Shown piece after piece: positions 1-8,497 of a DNA stretch of 64,000 bases. Numbering within the stretch: position 1 is the first letter of the stretch; each line of letters begins with the position of its first letter. The DNA is taken from the NCBI GenBank assembly GCA_934700345.1, contig CAKUXP010000003.1:1-64000 (forward strand), written 5' to 3'. Made by a program: the position numbers and the translations under genes. The stretch is from an uncultured Fibrobacter sp. (GTDB lineage Bacteria > Fibrobacterota > Fibrobacteria > Fibrobacterales > Fibrobacteraceae). Under the pieces are notes generated by a model, which saw nothing but the letters and a program-made list of their open reading frames with translations, was not told the origin of the DNA and ran no database searches.

Positions 1-64
1 CGGCTTGACTACCTGACCCCTAATGAGTATCTTTTAAGAAAGTTCAACGTTATGCGTTAGCGAC

Positions 65-1930
65 TTGAAATCGCCTTCGGTTTCGGTCCGCTTCTATGTC
101 GATGGGGAACTCGTCCGGTTCGTTCCGGGGGGAATTCTCGCAGAACGCGAACTGTATGGCGTCTTCTCCCTGGGCGGGACTTCTTCCTTCATCGGGAACG
201 TCGCCGACATCCGCTTTTACACCAAGGCGCTCTCCGATGCGGAAATCGCCGCGCTTTCGCTTGCCGTTTCGGAAAATGGCGAAGTTTCGGAAGTCATCCT
301 TGCGGAAAACCTGAAAATGGAAGGCGGCTTTTCGCCTGAATTTTCCTGCGCAGTCGCCGGGAAGCGTTACTTTGTATCCCATGCGGAAAAGGCGCGCCTT
401 TCCTTCTCGGTGTCCGCTTCTCGGGCGGGAAACTTCCTGCCTGTTGTCTATGCCCGTTCCGCAAATCGTTCTAGCGCAAGTGTCGTTCTCGGCGAAGGAT
501 CCGTGCGACGTTCGGGCCGTCTCCCGCTTTCCGGGACGTGGCGCGCGGTGCCGCTTGAAGGCGTCTCGATTCCGCTTTCCGCTGGCCTGCACGAACTCTC
601 GCTCGAATTCCCGGAGAATGTCGAAGTCGGCGGTGTCGCTCTTGTGTCGGGAAAGGTTTTCGCTTCGATGATCGCCTGGGGAAATTTTGGGAAAGATCCT
701 GAAATGGATGCCGGGAGAAAGATAAAGGCGAGTGTTCGCTACGAGGGGTTTGCCGACCGGTCGATGCTTCGCCCGAGAATCCGCCTGGCGAATGTCTCCG
801 ACGGGAAAATCGAAGGCTATTCCGTCCGCTACTATTTCCGCGGCGAGGACCCTCAGTGGGTGAAAACGCAAGCGTTCTATCCCCAAGACGGCTCCGCCCT
901 TTCCGTTTATGCCGAAAGCGCCCGCACCGGATACGCGGAATGGGATTTCGGCAGGGAAGTTCTCTTGCCGCGCGATTCTGCCTTTGGCGGGCAGGGACCG
1001 CACTTCGGGCTTTTCAATTCGGACTGGTCGCCGTGGAATGCGGAAGACGATCCTTCGTTTGCCACGGGTGACGCAACGGGCTTTGTCGCAGACAGGGGAG
1101 TGGTTGTCTTGGATGCGGAAAAAAATCTCGTCGGAGGTTCCTGCACCGAAATGGAAGACGAAATTTCCGCGCAGCCAAAGGCTCGCGCCGTGGCTTCCGA
1201 TGTGCGGAATGACCGCTTGGCGAGCGAAATCCACATCGCGGTGGAAAACCTCGGAAACGTCGCTCTCAAAAATTTCCGGCTGCAATACTACTTCTATGTC
1301 GAAGACGGTCTTTTCCCGGTTCTCGACGTAAACCATCTGGGAACATGCCTCTCCGCGGAACTGGAAAGCTTTGGCGCGGGTCGCTATGCGGTGAATGTAC
1401 GTTGCGCAGATCCGGTCGGTGCGGGGGGCAAAACGGCTCTTCCGGTGAACTTTACGCTGCATCTTCCGGGATGGACTTCTTCCTGGAATGCGGAGGACGA
1501 TCCGAGCCATGTCGGGCTTGCGGCATGGGATTCGGAGGCTCGCGGAATCGGCGTATTCGATTCGCTCGGGAGCCGGATTTACGGAGAAATTCCCGTCTGG
1601 CCTGAAACGCTTTCTGTCGCGGAAACAAAAGCTCGCTCGCCGAGCGAACCATCTGAACCTTTCGGAAAAAGCGCGGACGGTGGAAATCTCCAGGTCTTCC
1701 GCAGCCCGGACGGCATCCTGCTTTCGCTGGAAGGCGCAGCGACGCTTTCCCTCGACTTGGTAAACGCCGTCGGCCTTCCCGTGAAATCGATTTTCCGTGG
1801 AACCCTTCCCGCCGGGGAAAAATTCCTGCCACAGGATTGGACTGGCTTAGACCTTTCCGCAACCTATCTGGTTTTCCGGGTCGATGGAAGTATCAGAACG
1901 ACAAGGCTTTCGGATGTCAAGGAGAATTAA
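65..1930 (+). CDS. 5'-truncated modular carbohydrate-binding secreted protein with type IX-like tail
   Basis: The frame opens right after an in-frame stop at 35-37, and the only early start is a TTG at 65. The protein (621 aa) nevertheless begins inside a LamG/concanavalin-like domain: residues about 5-65 look like its C-terminal strands only. A beta-sandwich stretch follows (75-195), then two related modules (about 200-345 and 365-500). Each module ends in a W-x-x-WNAEDDPS-type motif (near 325 and 473), as in cellulose-binding-like modules. The last ~75 residues resemble a type IX secretion sorting domain, with a final GxY-like strand and a T-x-x-L end. Role by inference: binding plant polysaccharide at the cell surface. 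No signal peptide or catalytic domain is visible, so the gene is probably broken or rearranged at the window edge. Confidence 0.6.
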   Translation: MKSPSVSVRFYVDGELVRFVPGGILAERELYGVFSLGGTSSFIGNVADIRFYTKALSDAEIAALSLAVSENGEVSEVILAENLKMEGGFSPEFSCAVAGKRYFVSHAEKARLSFSVSASRAGNFLPVVYARSANRSSASVVLGEGSVRRSGRLPLSGTWRAVPLEGVSIPLSAGLHELSLEFPENVEVGGVALVSGKVFASMIAWGNFGKDPEMDAGRKIKASVRYEGFADRSMLRPRIRLANVSDGKIEGYSVRYYFRGEDPQWVKTQAFYPQDGSALSVYAESARTGYAEWDFGREVLLPRDSAFGGQGPHFGLFNSDWSPWNAEDDPSFATGDATGFVADRGVVVLDAEKNLVGGSCTEMEDEISAQPKARAVASDVRNDRLASEIHIAVENLGNVALKNFRLQYYFYVEDGLFPVLDVNHLGTCLSAELESFGAGRYAVNVRCADPVGAGGKTALPVNFTLHLPGWTSSWNAEDDPSHVGLAAWDSEARGIGVFDSLGSRIYGEIPVWPETLSVAETKARSPSEPSEPFGKSADGGNLQVFRSPDGILLSLEGAATLSLDLVNAVGLPVKSIFRGTLPAGEKFLPQDWTGLDLSATYLVFRVDGSIRTTRLSDVKEN

Positions 1931-1942
1931 AGCGAGAATTCG

Positions 1943-2234
1943 ATGCTTGATTTGAAAAAATCTTTTGTTGTGTCGCGGCGGTGACTTTTGCCGCCGGGAG
2001 CGCTTTCGCGCTGGATTTACATGCGGTCTTCGACAACCAGAAAAAGGCCGCGTTCCCGGATACGTGCGAAATCCAGATGCGAACCACGGTAACGCTTCCG
2101 GCGAATTGCCGGGGACGCTAAAAAAAGTTACGATTGTGATGCGGGTTGCGGACGGCGAAAGCAAGGTTGTCCTGGAAGTTCTCGGGGCGAAGCATCGCCA
2201 TGTCCTGCCCGGTAAAATATTTGACGTGGAGTGA
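1943..2234 (+). pseudogene. small exported protein broken by two frameshifts
   Basis: An ATG at 1943 starts a reading that stops at 1982-1984. If one A is restored in the A-run near 1958-1963, the frame gives a clean signal peptide ending in AAGSAFA. It then runs as a mature protein (LDLHAVFDNQKK...) to about 2100. A second single-base loss near 2098-2102 moves the frame again into GELPGTLKKVTIVMRVADG and on to a TGA at 2232-2234. The repaired product would be about 97 residues. No family is recognised. The stop overlaps the folA ribosome-binding region. It is either a real pseudogene or a spot with two sequencing deletions. Confidence 0.55.
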
Positions 2235-2236
2235 AA

Positions 2237-2722
2237 ATGCTCGTTTCCATCATTGTCGCCGTTTCGGAAAACAATGTCATTGGCAAGGATGGCCATTTGC
2301 CGTGGCGCCTTTCGCAGGACCTGAAGCGTTTCAAGGCGATTACATCTGGACATTGCATTTTGCTCGGACGCAAAAACTACGAAGACATCGGACGTCCGCT
2401 GCCGAACCGGACAAATATCGTTCTTTCCCGTAACCCGGACTTTAACGCTCCGGGATGCGTTGTCGTGCAAAGCCTTTCCGACGGGTTCCGCGCAGCGGAA
2501 AAATACGGCGAAACGGAACTCTTTGTCATCGGCGGCGCGAATGTCTATGCCGCGGCATTGCCTTTCGCCAAAAGGCTCTACCTGACGCGCGTTCTTGCCA
2601 GTGTCGAAGGCGACGTTTTGATGCCTCCGCTCGGCGAAAACTGGAAACTTCTCCGCGAAGAACGCTCCGAAAAATCGGAAAAGGACGACTTCGCCTGCCT
2701 CTTCCAGGATTTTGTTCGTTGA
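2237..2722 (+). CDS. folA: dihydrofolate reductase
   Basis: The protein reduces dihydrofolate to tetrahydrofolate with NADPH for thymidylate, purine and methionine synthesis. The N-terminus MLVSIIVAVSENNVIGKDG followed by LPWRLSQDLKRFK is the classic substrate-binding face, with the catalytic acid at D28. The NADPH-binding LLGRKNYEDIG and the FVIGGANVY loop are in place. The length of 161 residues is usual for the family. ATG 2237 was chosen because GGAG at 2228-2231 lies five bases upstream; a GTG at 2231 also exists. The gene follows the broken exported-protein gene directly. Confidence 0.95.
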   Translation: MLVSIIVAVSENNVIGKDGHLPWRLSQDLKRFKAITSGHCILLGRKNYEDIGRPLPNRTNIVLSRNPDFNAPGCVVVQSLSDGFRAAEKYGETELFVIGGANVYAAALPFAKRLYLTRVLASVEGDVLMPPLGENWKLLREERSEKSEKDDFACLFQDFVR

Positions 2723-2826
2723 ACTTGGTCGGGGCTTAGCGTGGCAGCCAGGCTGTAAAGGCTTATATAAATCCGGTTTTACAACGTGGAAAAGCTCGCT
2801 CCGCAGACCAATTTCTCATTTCTACT

Positions 2827-2860
2827 CCCTACTCCCTAATCCCTAATCCCTAATCCCTGT
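2827..2860. repeat. heptamer tandem repeat (CCCTAAT), reaching into the radA stop
   Basis: Units CCCTACT, CCCTAAT, CCCTAAT, CCCTAAT and a partial CCCTGT stand head to tail. The last units supply the stop codon and final codons of radA on the minus strand. The rest of 2723-2849 shows no gene. A single CCCTAAT also occurs at 18-24. Confidence 0.85.
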
Positions 2861-4229
2861 CCCGCACAAATTCTACCGCCTCTTCCAAGCGTCCGAACCG
2901 GATGATTTCAATCCTTGACGATTTGGAAATTTTGGCGGCTGCAGGCAGAATGATGCGTTCGAACCCGAGTCGCTCCGCTTCCTTGATTCGCAGATCCGTC
3001 TGGCTTACGGATCGGATTTCTCCCGAAAGCCCCAGCTCCCCGATGACGATTGTATGTGGCGGAAGCGCGATTCCCAGATGGTTGCAGACAAGCGCAAGCG
3101 CGAGTGCAAGATCGGTTCCCGTATCCGAAATCTTGAGTCCGCCGGCGATGCTTGCGAAAACATCGGAATTCCCGAGCGGGATGCCTCCGAACTTGTCGAG
3201 CAGGGCGAGGATAATCGTGAGACGCTTCGGGTCGATTCCGGCTGCGACGCGTTGCGCTACGGCGTAGCTCGACTGGTTTACGAGAGCCTGGGTTTCGAAC
3301 AGCATCGCGCGCGAGCCTTCGATCGTACAGCTTACGACGCTTCCCGGTGCGTTCCTGTTTGCCGCATCCAGAAAAATCTTGCTCGGATTGTTCACGCTTT
3401 CAAGTCCCTTGGAAGTCATCTCGAAAACACCGATTTCGTCCGTTGCGCCAAAACGGTTCTTAATGGTGCGTAAAATTCGATATTGGTTGTTGCGATCCCC
3501 TTCAAAATAGGCAACTGTATCGACCATGTGCTCTAAAATCCGCGGCCCGGCGATTTGCCCGTCCTTGGTTACATGCCCGATGAGAATCGTGATGCAGCCC
3601 GAGTTCTTGGCGAAAACCATTAGCGAAAGCGTGCATTCCCGAAGCTGCGAAACGCTCCCCGGTGTTCCCGGCAAGTCCGCATTGTAAATCGTCTGGATGG
3701 AATCGATGACCAGGATCTCGGGTTGAATCGCCTTGGCCTTTTCGAGAATGCGGTCGAGATTTGTTTCGCACAGAAGCCACAGATCGCTGCCCGATACCCC
3801 GAGACGTTCGCTCCGCAGCTTGACCTGGACGGCGCTTTCCTCGCCGCTTACATATAGGGCTTTGACGCCGGCAGCGGACATCGTCGAAAGCGTTTGCAGA
3901 ACGAGCGTCGATTTGCCGATGCCCGGATCGCCCCCGATGAGGACAAAGGAACCCGGAGCGAGACCGCCACCGAGCGTCCTGTCGAATTCGGGAATGGCCG
4001 TGCTGAGCCGCTTGGTCGCGGTCGTTTCGATTTCTGAAATCTTTCGTGGAATGCCGGAAAGGCCTTCCGCATCGAGAGCGTTGTGCCCTAGCCCTCGCCG
4101 TGTAAACTTGTTTTCGACGGTGCGTTCGACAAGCGAACTCCAGGAACCGCAATGCGGACATTTACCAGCCCATTTCGGCGAGACTTCGCCGCATTCGGAA
4201 CAGACAAATTCGGTTTCTCTTTTTGGCAT
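2850..4229 (-). CDS. radA: DNA repair protein RadA
   Basis: RadA is a RecA-like ATPase and branch-migration helicase that helps process recombination intermediates. The 459-residue protein has an N-terminal four-cysteine zinc finger (C10, C13, C24, C27) and a Walker A GGDPGIGKST at 99-108. A Walker B-like ILVIDSIQT follows near 172-180. The RadA signature KNRFG sits at 257-261, and a C-terminal Lon-protease-like domain contains GELGLSGEIRSV. Length and domain order match the family. The gene stands alone on the minus strand, downstream of the pentapeptide gene and an imperfect terminator. Confidence 0.97.
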   Translation of the reverse strand: MPKRETEFVCSECGEVSPKWAGKCPHCGSWSSLVERTVENKFTRRGLGHNALDAEGLSGIPRKISEIETTATKRLSTAIPEFDRTLGGGLAPGSFVLIGGDPGIGKSTLVLQTLSTMSAAGVKALYVSGEESAVQVKLRSERLGVSGSDLWLLCETNLDRILEKAKAIQPEILVIDSIQTIYNADLPGTPGSVSQLRECTLSLMVFAKNSGCITILIGHVTKDGQIAGPRILEHMVDTVAYFEGDRNNQYRILRTIKNRFGATDEIGVFEMTSKGLESVNNPSKIFLDAANRNAPGSVVSCTIEGSRAMLFETQALVNQSSYAVAQRVAAGIDPKRLTIILALLDKFGGIPLGNSDVFASIAGGLKISDTGTDLALALALVCNHLGIALPPHTIVIGELGLSGEIRSVSQTDLRIKEAERLGFERIILPAAAKISKSSRIEIIRFGRLEEAVEFVRDRD

Positions 4230-4240
4230 GGTTTAAAAAT

Positions 4241-4279
4241 AAAAAGCCGCCACCTTGAAAAAGTGACAGCTTTTGTCAA
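4241..4279 (-). terminator. imperfect hairpin with T-run after the pentapeptide gene
   Basis: Read on the minus strand, AAAAGC...CACTT, a short loop and AAGGTG...GCTTTTT form an imperfect stem followed by TTATTTTT. It lies between the end of the pentapeptide gene (4294) and the radA start (4229), so it probably ends the upstream transcript. Confidence 0.5.
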
Positions 4280-4293
4280 AAAGCAAAAAACGT

Positions 4294-5718
4294 CTAGATG
4301 CCGGCGGCTGCGTCGGCGGTCTTTTTGCGCTTTTTCTTCTTTTTCGGTTGGTCCTGCGCTGCGGATTTTTCGACGGTGACGCTTGCCGCCTTTTCACCGA
4401 GCTTGGTGAAACCGTATTGCCGCGGCTCGAAGCCCGCCGGGAACTTGGTCTTGGCGTCGTAGATGACCTTTTTCGCCGTGAACTTTTCGATGTGGGCGTT
4501 GGAAAGATCCGCGCCCGAGAAATCGACGTCTTCCATCTTGGTATCCGCGTCGAACTTTGCGTTCTGCATGTTGGCGTTCAGGAACGTGACCTTTTCAAGC
4601 TTCGCGCCGGAGAAGTTCGCGCCGGTCAGGGTGGCGAGGTCGAAGCTCGTGCGGTTGATCGTGGAGTTCGAGAAGTTCGCCTTCGTCAGGTCGGCATTGT
4701 CGAAGATGTTCTTGAATACGTATGTGCCGTCGAAAATCGCCTTCTGCATGATGGCGCCGCGGAAGATGCTCTTGCTCGCTTCGCCGTCAAAAAAAGAGAC
4801 CTTGTTCATCTTGGCCTTTTCGAATTCGCTCTTCGTGACGGTTCCCTTGTCGAAGACCACGCCGGAAAGATCTTGTCCGCTGAACTTCATGTTCTTGACG
4901 GTGGACTGTGCAAAGGAAGCCTTTTGCAGCTGGACCTTGGACAGGTCAACATCGTTGAAGTCCGTAAGGGAAAGGTCTGCGCTTTGCATGTTCACGTTGA
5001 TGAACTTGGTGCCGCCGAAGTCCGCCTTGGAAAGACCCGCCTTGGTGAAGTTCACGTCGCGAAGTTCCACGCCGCTGAAGTCCGCGTTGATGAGGTTGCA
5101 TGCCGTGAAGTCCGTCTTGACGATAATCGCGTCCGAGAGGTTTGCGGCACCCATCAGGGAGCGGGAGAAGTTCGTATTGGTCAGGTCGGCATCGCTGAAG
5201 TCCGCTTGCGTCAGATCGACATCGATAAACGAGGCGTTCTTGAGGTTCGCTTTCGAAAAGTCCGCCTGGTCCGAGACCTTCATCGCATCGAGGCGGGCGT
5301 TCTCCAGGTTGGCCTTGGGGAATCTCGAATCGAGAAGGGTCGCCCGGTAGAGGTTCGCTCCCTTCAGGTTTGCTTCCTTAAAATCGGAACCGCGCAGGTC
5401 CGCCCCCGAAAGGATCGCTTTTTCCAGATTGGCTTCGCGGAAATCCGGATTGTTCATCACGGCGTTCTGGAATCCGACTTCGCGCAGGTCCGCGCCGCGG
5501 AAGGAAACCGGTTGCGCAGTCGCGTTCGCACGCTGGAAGTTGGTCACGTTCTTGACCGCTTTCGCGTTTTCGAAATTGAAACCGTCGATTCGCTTGTCGC
5601 GGAGAGAAACGTCGATGTTCTTGCCGCTCCAGTCGGTTTGCTGCGCAAAGGCTCCGGCTGTGAGTGTGGCGAACAGCAAGACGCCGAACTTGGATTTCAA
5701 ATGGAAGTGCATATTCAT
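4294..5718 (-). CDS. exported pentapeptide-repeat protein
   Basis: A 474-residue protein with a signal peptide (MNMHFHLKSKFGVLLFATL, cleavage after GAFA). About 75 consecutive pentapeptides of the A(D/N)LXX type run from roughly residue 55 to 425. Such repeats fold into a right-handed quadrilateral beta-helix. A lysine-rich tail (KKKKKRKK) closes the protein. The start at 5718 has AAGGA upstream. No catalytic domain is visible, so the function is unknown: a periplasmic or surface binding or structural role is an inference. Cytoplasmic pentapeptide proteins such as Qnr/MfpA mimic DNA, but the signal peptide argues against that here. Confidence 0.85.
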   Translation of the reverse strand: MNMHFHLKSKFGVLLFATLTAGAFAQQTDWSGKNIDVSLRDKRIDGFNFENAKAVKNVTNFQRANATAQPVSFRGADLREVGFQNAVMNNPDFREANLEKAILSGADLRGSDFKEANLKGANLYRATLLDSRFPKANLENARLDAMKVSDQADFSKANLKNASFIDVDLTQADFSDADLTNTNFSRSLMGAANLSDAIIVKTDFTACNLINADFSGVELRDVNFTKAGLSKADFGGTKFINVNMQSADLSLTDFNDVDLSKVQLQKASFAQSTVKNMKFSGQDLSGVVFDKGTVTKSEFEKAKMNKVSFFDGEASKSIFRGAIMQKAIFDGTYVFKNIFDNADLTKANFSNSTINRTSFDLATLTGANFSGAKLEKVTFLNANMQNAKFDADTKMEDVDFSGADLSNAHIEKFTAKKVIYDAKTKFPAGFEPRQYGFTKLGEKAASVTVEKSAAQDQPKKKKKRKKTADAAAGI

Positions 5719-5798
5719 TTCTTATCCTTTTTAAGAGTCCAAACAAAATTTTGACCACCCTAAAATAAATTAAAAACCGGGCATCGGATAAAAAAAAG

Positions 5799-7037
5799 AT
5801 GGAACCTGTCCACAAAAAAGCTATTTTACACGCCATGGCGCGATATTTGAAGAATTTTTACGATGTAATCGTATGCGGTGCTGGTCCTGCCGGTCTCTAT
5901 GCCGCGAACTGTCTTCAAAGGGAGGCGACCGGAAACGTTTCCGTGCTGCTTCTTGATAAAAAGTCGCCGTGGAAGGAACCGGTTCCGTGTGCCGAAGCGG
6001 TTTCTAGGAAGATTTTTTCCCGCTACTGGAAACCGAACGAATCCTGGGTGCGGAAACATCTGGACGGTGTCTATTTTACGTCTCCCGACATGACCCGCGT
6101 AGAATATTTCCAGAAGGACTGCGGGCTGATCCTGAACCGCGCCATGTTTCACCGCGAAATGGCGGAGAAGGCCGCTGAGCGTGGCGTGGAATGCCATTTC
6201 GAAGATGCTGTCGAAAAGATTGGACGGAACCAGGACGGAACCTGGAGCGTCTCCGTTTGTGCGGATGGAGAATCCGTTTGTCTGAAAGCGCGGACGATTA
6301 TCGATGCGACGGGACCCGGAGCGAAAATTACGCGTGGGGTTTCTGGACTGGAAGCCTTGGAATCCGGGAATTTTGATCTGGAATCCGCCGTGTTCGCCAT
6401 TGCGGAGAACGTTCCCCACGATCCGAGCCGTATCGAGCTGTTTTTCGGGCATAGATACTTTGCCGGAGGCTACGGTTGGATCTTCCCGCGGGACGGGAAA
6501 ACGGTAAACATCGGGCTTGTCGATGGCAGGGAGTTCCTAAAGTCGCATCCGCCGCTTTCGACGCTCCGGAAGTTTATCGCGGAGGAATTTCCCGAAGCGA
6601 AGATCCTCTCTGTCTTCGGGGGGGCGATTCCGTGCGGGCAGTCGGAACGTCCCATTGCCGCACTAGGCGTTTTCAAGGCGGGGGATTCGGCGAGTACGGT
6701 AAATCCCATCAGCCGGTCCGGTATCGTGGAGGCCCTGAAAAGCGGAAAGATCACTGCCGAATGCGCTCTGAAATGGCTTTCCGCCTCGTCGGATGCGGAA
6801 CGTCTCGCTGCGGAAAAGGAGGCTTTCGTCCGCTGGCTGAAAATCCAGGGAAAGACTCACCGGAACTTTCACCGCGCGAAGAAAGGCTTTGCCGGCATCA
6901 CCGATGCGGAGTTTGACCGGGCCGCCCACAGGCTCGCTTCGATTCCCGCGGAAAAGAGAACCCTCTTCCGCATCTTCTGGACGGTCCTTTCCTCGTCCCC
7001 GCGGATCCTCTGGAAAATGCGCTCGTTCTTTATCTAA
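5799..7037 (+). CDS. FAD-dependent oxidoreductase, geranylgeranyl-reductase family
   Basis: The N-terminus holds a Rossmann dinucleotide motif, DVIVCGAGPAGLYAAN, then LLLDKK and the PCAEAVS segment typical of geranylgeranyl reductase-like flavoproteins. GWIFPRDGKTVNIGLV and NPISRSGIVEALKSG match the second FAD-contact regions of the family. The 412 residues are a normal length. Members reduce isoprenoid or other lipid double bonds, and the substrate here cannot be told. The start may be ATG 5799 or ATG 5835, neither with a strong ribosome site. The gene diverges from the pentapeptide gene and is followed 20 bases later by sufE. Confidence 0.85.
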   Translation: MEPVHKKAILHAMARYLKNFYDVIVCGAGPAGLYAANCLQREATGNVSVLLLDKKSPWKEPVPCAEAVSRKIFSRYWKPNESWVRKHLDGVYFTSPDMTRVEYFQKDCGLILNRAMFHREMAEKAAERGVECHFEDAVEKIGRNQDGTWSVSVCADGESVCLKARTIIDATGPGAKITRGVSGLEALESGNFDLESAVFAIAENVPHDPSRIELFFGHRYFAGGYGWIFPRDGKTVNIGLVDGREFLKSHPPLSTLRKFIAEEFPEAKILSVFGGAIPCGQSERPIAALGVFKAGDSASTVNPISRSGIVEALKSGKITAECALKWLSASSDAERLAAEKEAFVRWLKIQGKTHRNFHRAKKGFAGITDAEFDRAAHRLASIPAEKRTLFRIFWTVLSSSPRILWKMRSFFI

Positions 7038-7057
7038 AAAGGGAAAAGGCGATTTCG

Positions 7058-7513
7058 ATGAAAAGCATTCAGGAAATTGAAGATGAAATCCGTTTGGCGT
7101 TTGCGGGCTTTACGTCGCCAGACGACAAGTGGGAATATCTGCTGAAGCTTGCCCGGGAACATCCGGGAATGGATCCCGCGCTGCGGAACGAAAAGTTTCT
7201 CGTTTCGGGGTGCGCCTCGAAGATGTTTCTCGTCCCGGAATTTGCGGGCGGCGTCCTGCACTTTCATATGGACACGGAAGTTGGATCGGCCAATCCGCTG
7301 ATAAGCCGCGGCCTCGGCGCCTTGGCGCTAAAGATTTACGACAACCGGACTCCGGACGAAATCCTTGCCGCGGATCCGGCGTTCTTTCAGAAAATCGGCT
7401 TGCAGACCGGGCTTTCCCCGACGCGGGCGAACGGGTTTGCGAGCCTTCTCAAACAAATCTATCTGTATGCAGAGGCGTTCAAGGCCCTCGGGCGTATCAA
7501 AAAACAGGAGTGA
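7058..7513 (+). CDS. sufE: SufE family sulfur-acceptor protein
   Basis: SufE takes persulfide sulfur from a SufS-type cysteine desulfurase for iron-sulfur cluster assembly. The 151-residue protein has the conserved acceptor cysteine C52 in VSGCASKMFL. The downstream SRGLGALALKIYDNRTPDEI and the GLSPTRANGF segment are typical of the family. No sufS or sufBCD genes are in the window. The gene sits between the FAD oxidoreductase and a small membrane protein, three bases from the latter, which suggests one transcript. Confidence 0.93.
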   Translation: MKSIQEIEDEIRLAFAGFTSPDDKWEYLLKLAREHPGMDPALRNEKFLVSGCASKMFLVPEFAGGVLHFHMDTEVGSANPLISRGLGALALKIYDNRTPDEILAADPAFFQKIGLQTGLSPTRANGFASLLKQIYLYAEAFKALGRIKKQE

Positions 7514-7515
7514 CG

Positions 7516-8073
7516 ATGCTGAGCTTTATCAATATCATGGGCAAGAAAAATCCCCTCGATGAAGATGACGGGGAAGAAGGTTCCGAAAACGGCAATAAGA
7601 AAGTGGAAATCTCGGGATTCATCGGGTGGCAGGATGTGCTTGTCATCCTGGTGATCATCGGAGCTGTCTTCGGCGGCTACAAGTATTACCAGCATACGAA
7701 GCAGGAAAGTTCCGAACTCTTCGCCCGTTGTGCGCTTCTCTATGACGGCGGCGATCTGCTTGCCGCGAAGGCCTGCTACGACAGTACCTGGGATTTGAGC
7801 TATGTCCCGAACGATTTGGACAGCTTGCGCGTCATCCGTCTAGGCGCAATCCAGGATTTGCAAAATGCCCAGGAATATATTTTGGAAGACGTCCGATCGG
7901 CACTGCAGAACGCGGATACGGCAAAGGCCCTTTCGGCGATGCGCGATTTCAAGAAGCCCGTAATTCTTTCGGAGGATGATGCGTCGGAGTGGGGAACTTT
8001 CGAAGCGGCCCTTGCCGACAGGCTTTTGGAAAAGTCTTCGGCGGAAACAAAGGATTCTACCGCGGCGAAGTAG
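7516..8073 (+). CDS. single-pass membrane protein of unknown function
   Basis: ATG 7516 is chosen because AGGAG at 7506-7510 lies five bases upstream; the open frame itself extends further 5'. The 185-residue product has an acidic N-terminal tail and one transmembrane helix (about residues 36-57, VLVILVIIGAVFGGYKYY). The remainder is helical and is predicted to lie outside the membrane. No known domain is recognised. It follows sufE directly and its end overlaps the convergent tsaE by 17 bases. The anchored helical layout recalls tetratricopeptide-like scaffold proteins, but that is only an impression. Confidence 0.75.
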   Translation: MLSFINIMGKKNPLDEDDGEEGSENGNKKVEISGFIGWQDVLVILVIIGAVFGGYKYYQHTKQESSELFARCALLYDGGDLLAAKACYDSTWDLSYVPNDLDSLRVIRLGAIQDLQNAQEYILEDVRSALQNADTAKALSAMRDFKKPVILSEDDASEWGTFEAALADRLLEKSSAETKDSTAAK

Positions 8074-8497
8074 TTTCTACGGTTATCCTCCTCTCGTCTC
8101 CGCTTCCGACAGAAATTGTCAGACGGTGGGTGACGCCGGAGGTGTCGTCTAGGCGTTCGGGCCACTCGATGAGGGTGACGCCTTTTTGTGACATGTAGTA
8201 ATCGATTCCGATTTCCCCGAGGTCCGCGTGCGGCGGCAGGCGGTAGAGGTCTAGGTGATAGAGCGGCATTTCCGGATTGGGATATTCGTGGACAATCGTG
8301 TATGTCGGGGAATTGACCTGTCCGGTGAATCCGAGACCAGAGCAGATCCCGCGGCTGACGACGGTTTTCCCGGCGCCGAGCGTGCCGTAGAGGGCGATGA
8401 CCGATCCCTTTTTTAGCGTCTTTGCAAAATTCTTCGCCCATTCGAGGGTTTCCTCTTCCGAGCGGGTCGTGACGTTGGCGGAAATCGCAAATGTCAT
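8057..8497 (-). CDS. tsaE: tRNA threonylcarbamoyladenosine biosynthesis ATPase TsaE
   Basis: TsaE is the ATPase that works with TsaB and TsaD to make t6A37 on ANN-decoding tRNAs. The 146-residue protein has Walker A GTLGAGKT at 38-45. The family motifs NSPTYTIVHEY and YHLDLYRL follow, then IEWPERL. The length is typical. It overlaps the upstream nspC by an ATGA junction (8494-8497), so the two are likely translationally coupled. Its end overlaps the convergent membrane-protein gene. Confidence 0.95.
   Translation of the reverse strand: MTFAISANVTTRSEEETLEWAKNFAKTLKKGSVIALYGTLGAGKTVVSRGICSGLGFTGQVNSPTYTIVHEYPNPEMPLYHLDLYRLPPHADLGEIGIDYYMSQKGVTLIEWPERLDDTSGVTHRLTISVGSGDERRITVETTSPR

Noticed and set aside
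50..1510. 486-codon open frame opposite the carbohydrate-binding gene
   Set aside because: It is Arg/Phe-rich, shows no domain, and mirrors the codon pattern of the plus-strand gene, which has recognisable modules.
4273..5754. 493-codon open frame opposite the pentapeptide gene
   Set aside because: Its repeats are the complement of the pentapeptide repeats. The minus strand has a signal peptide and a start with a ribosome site.
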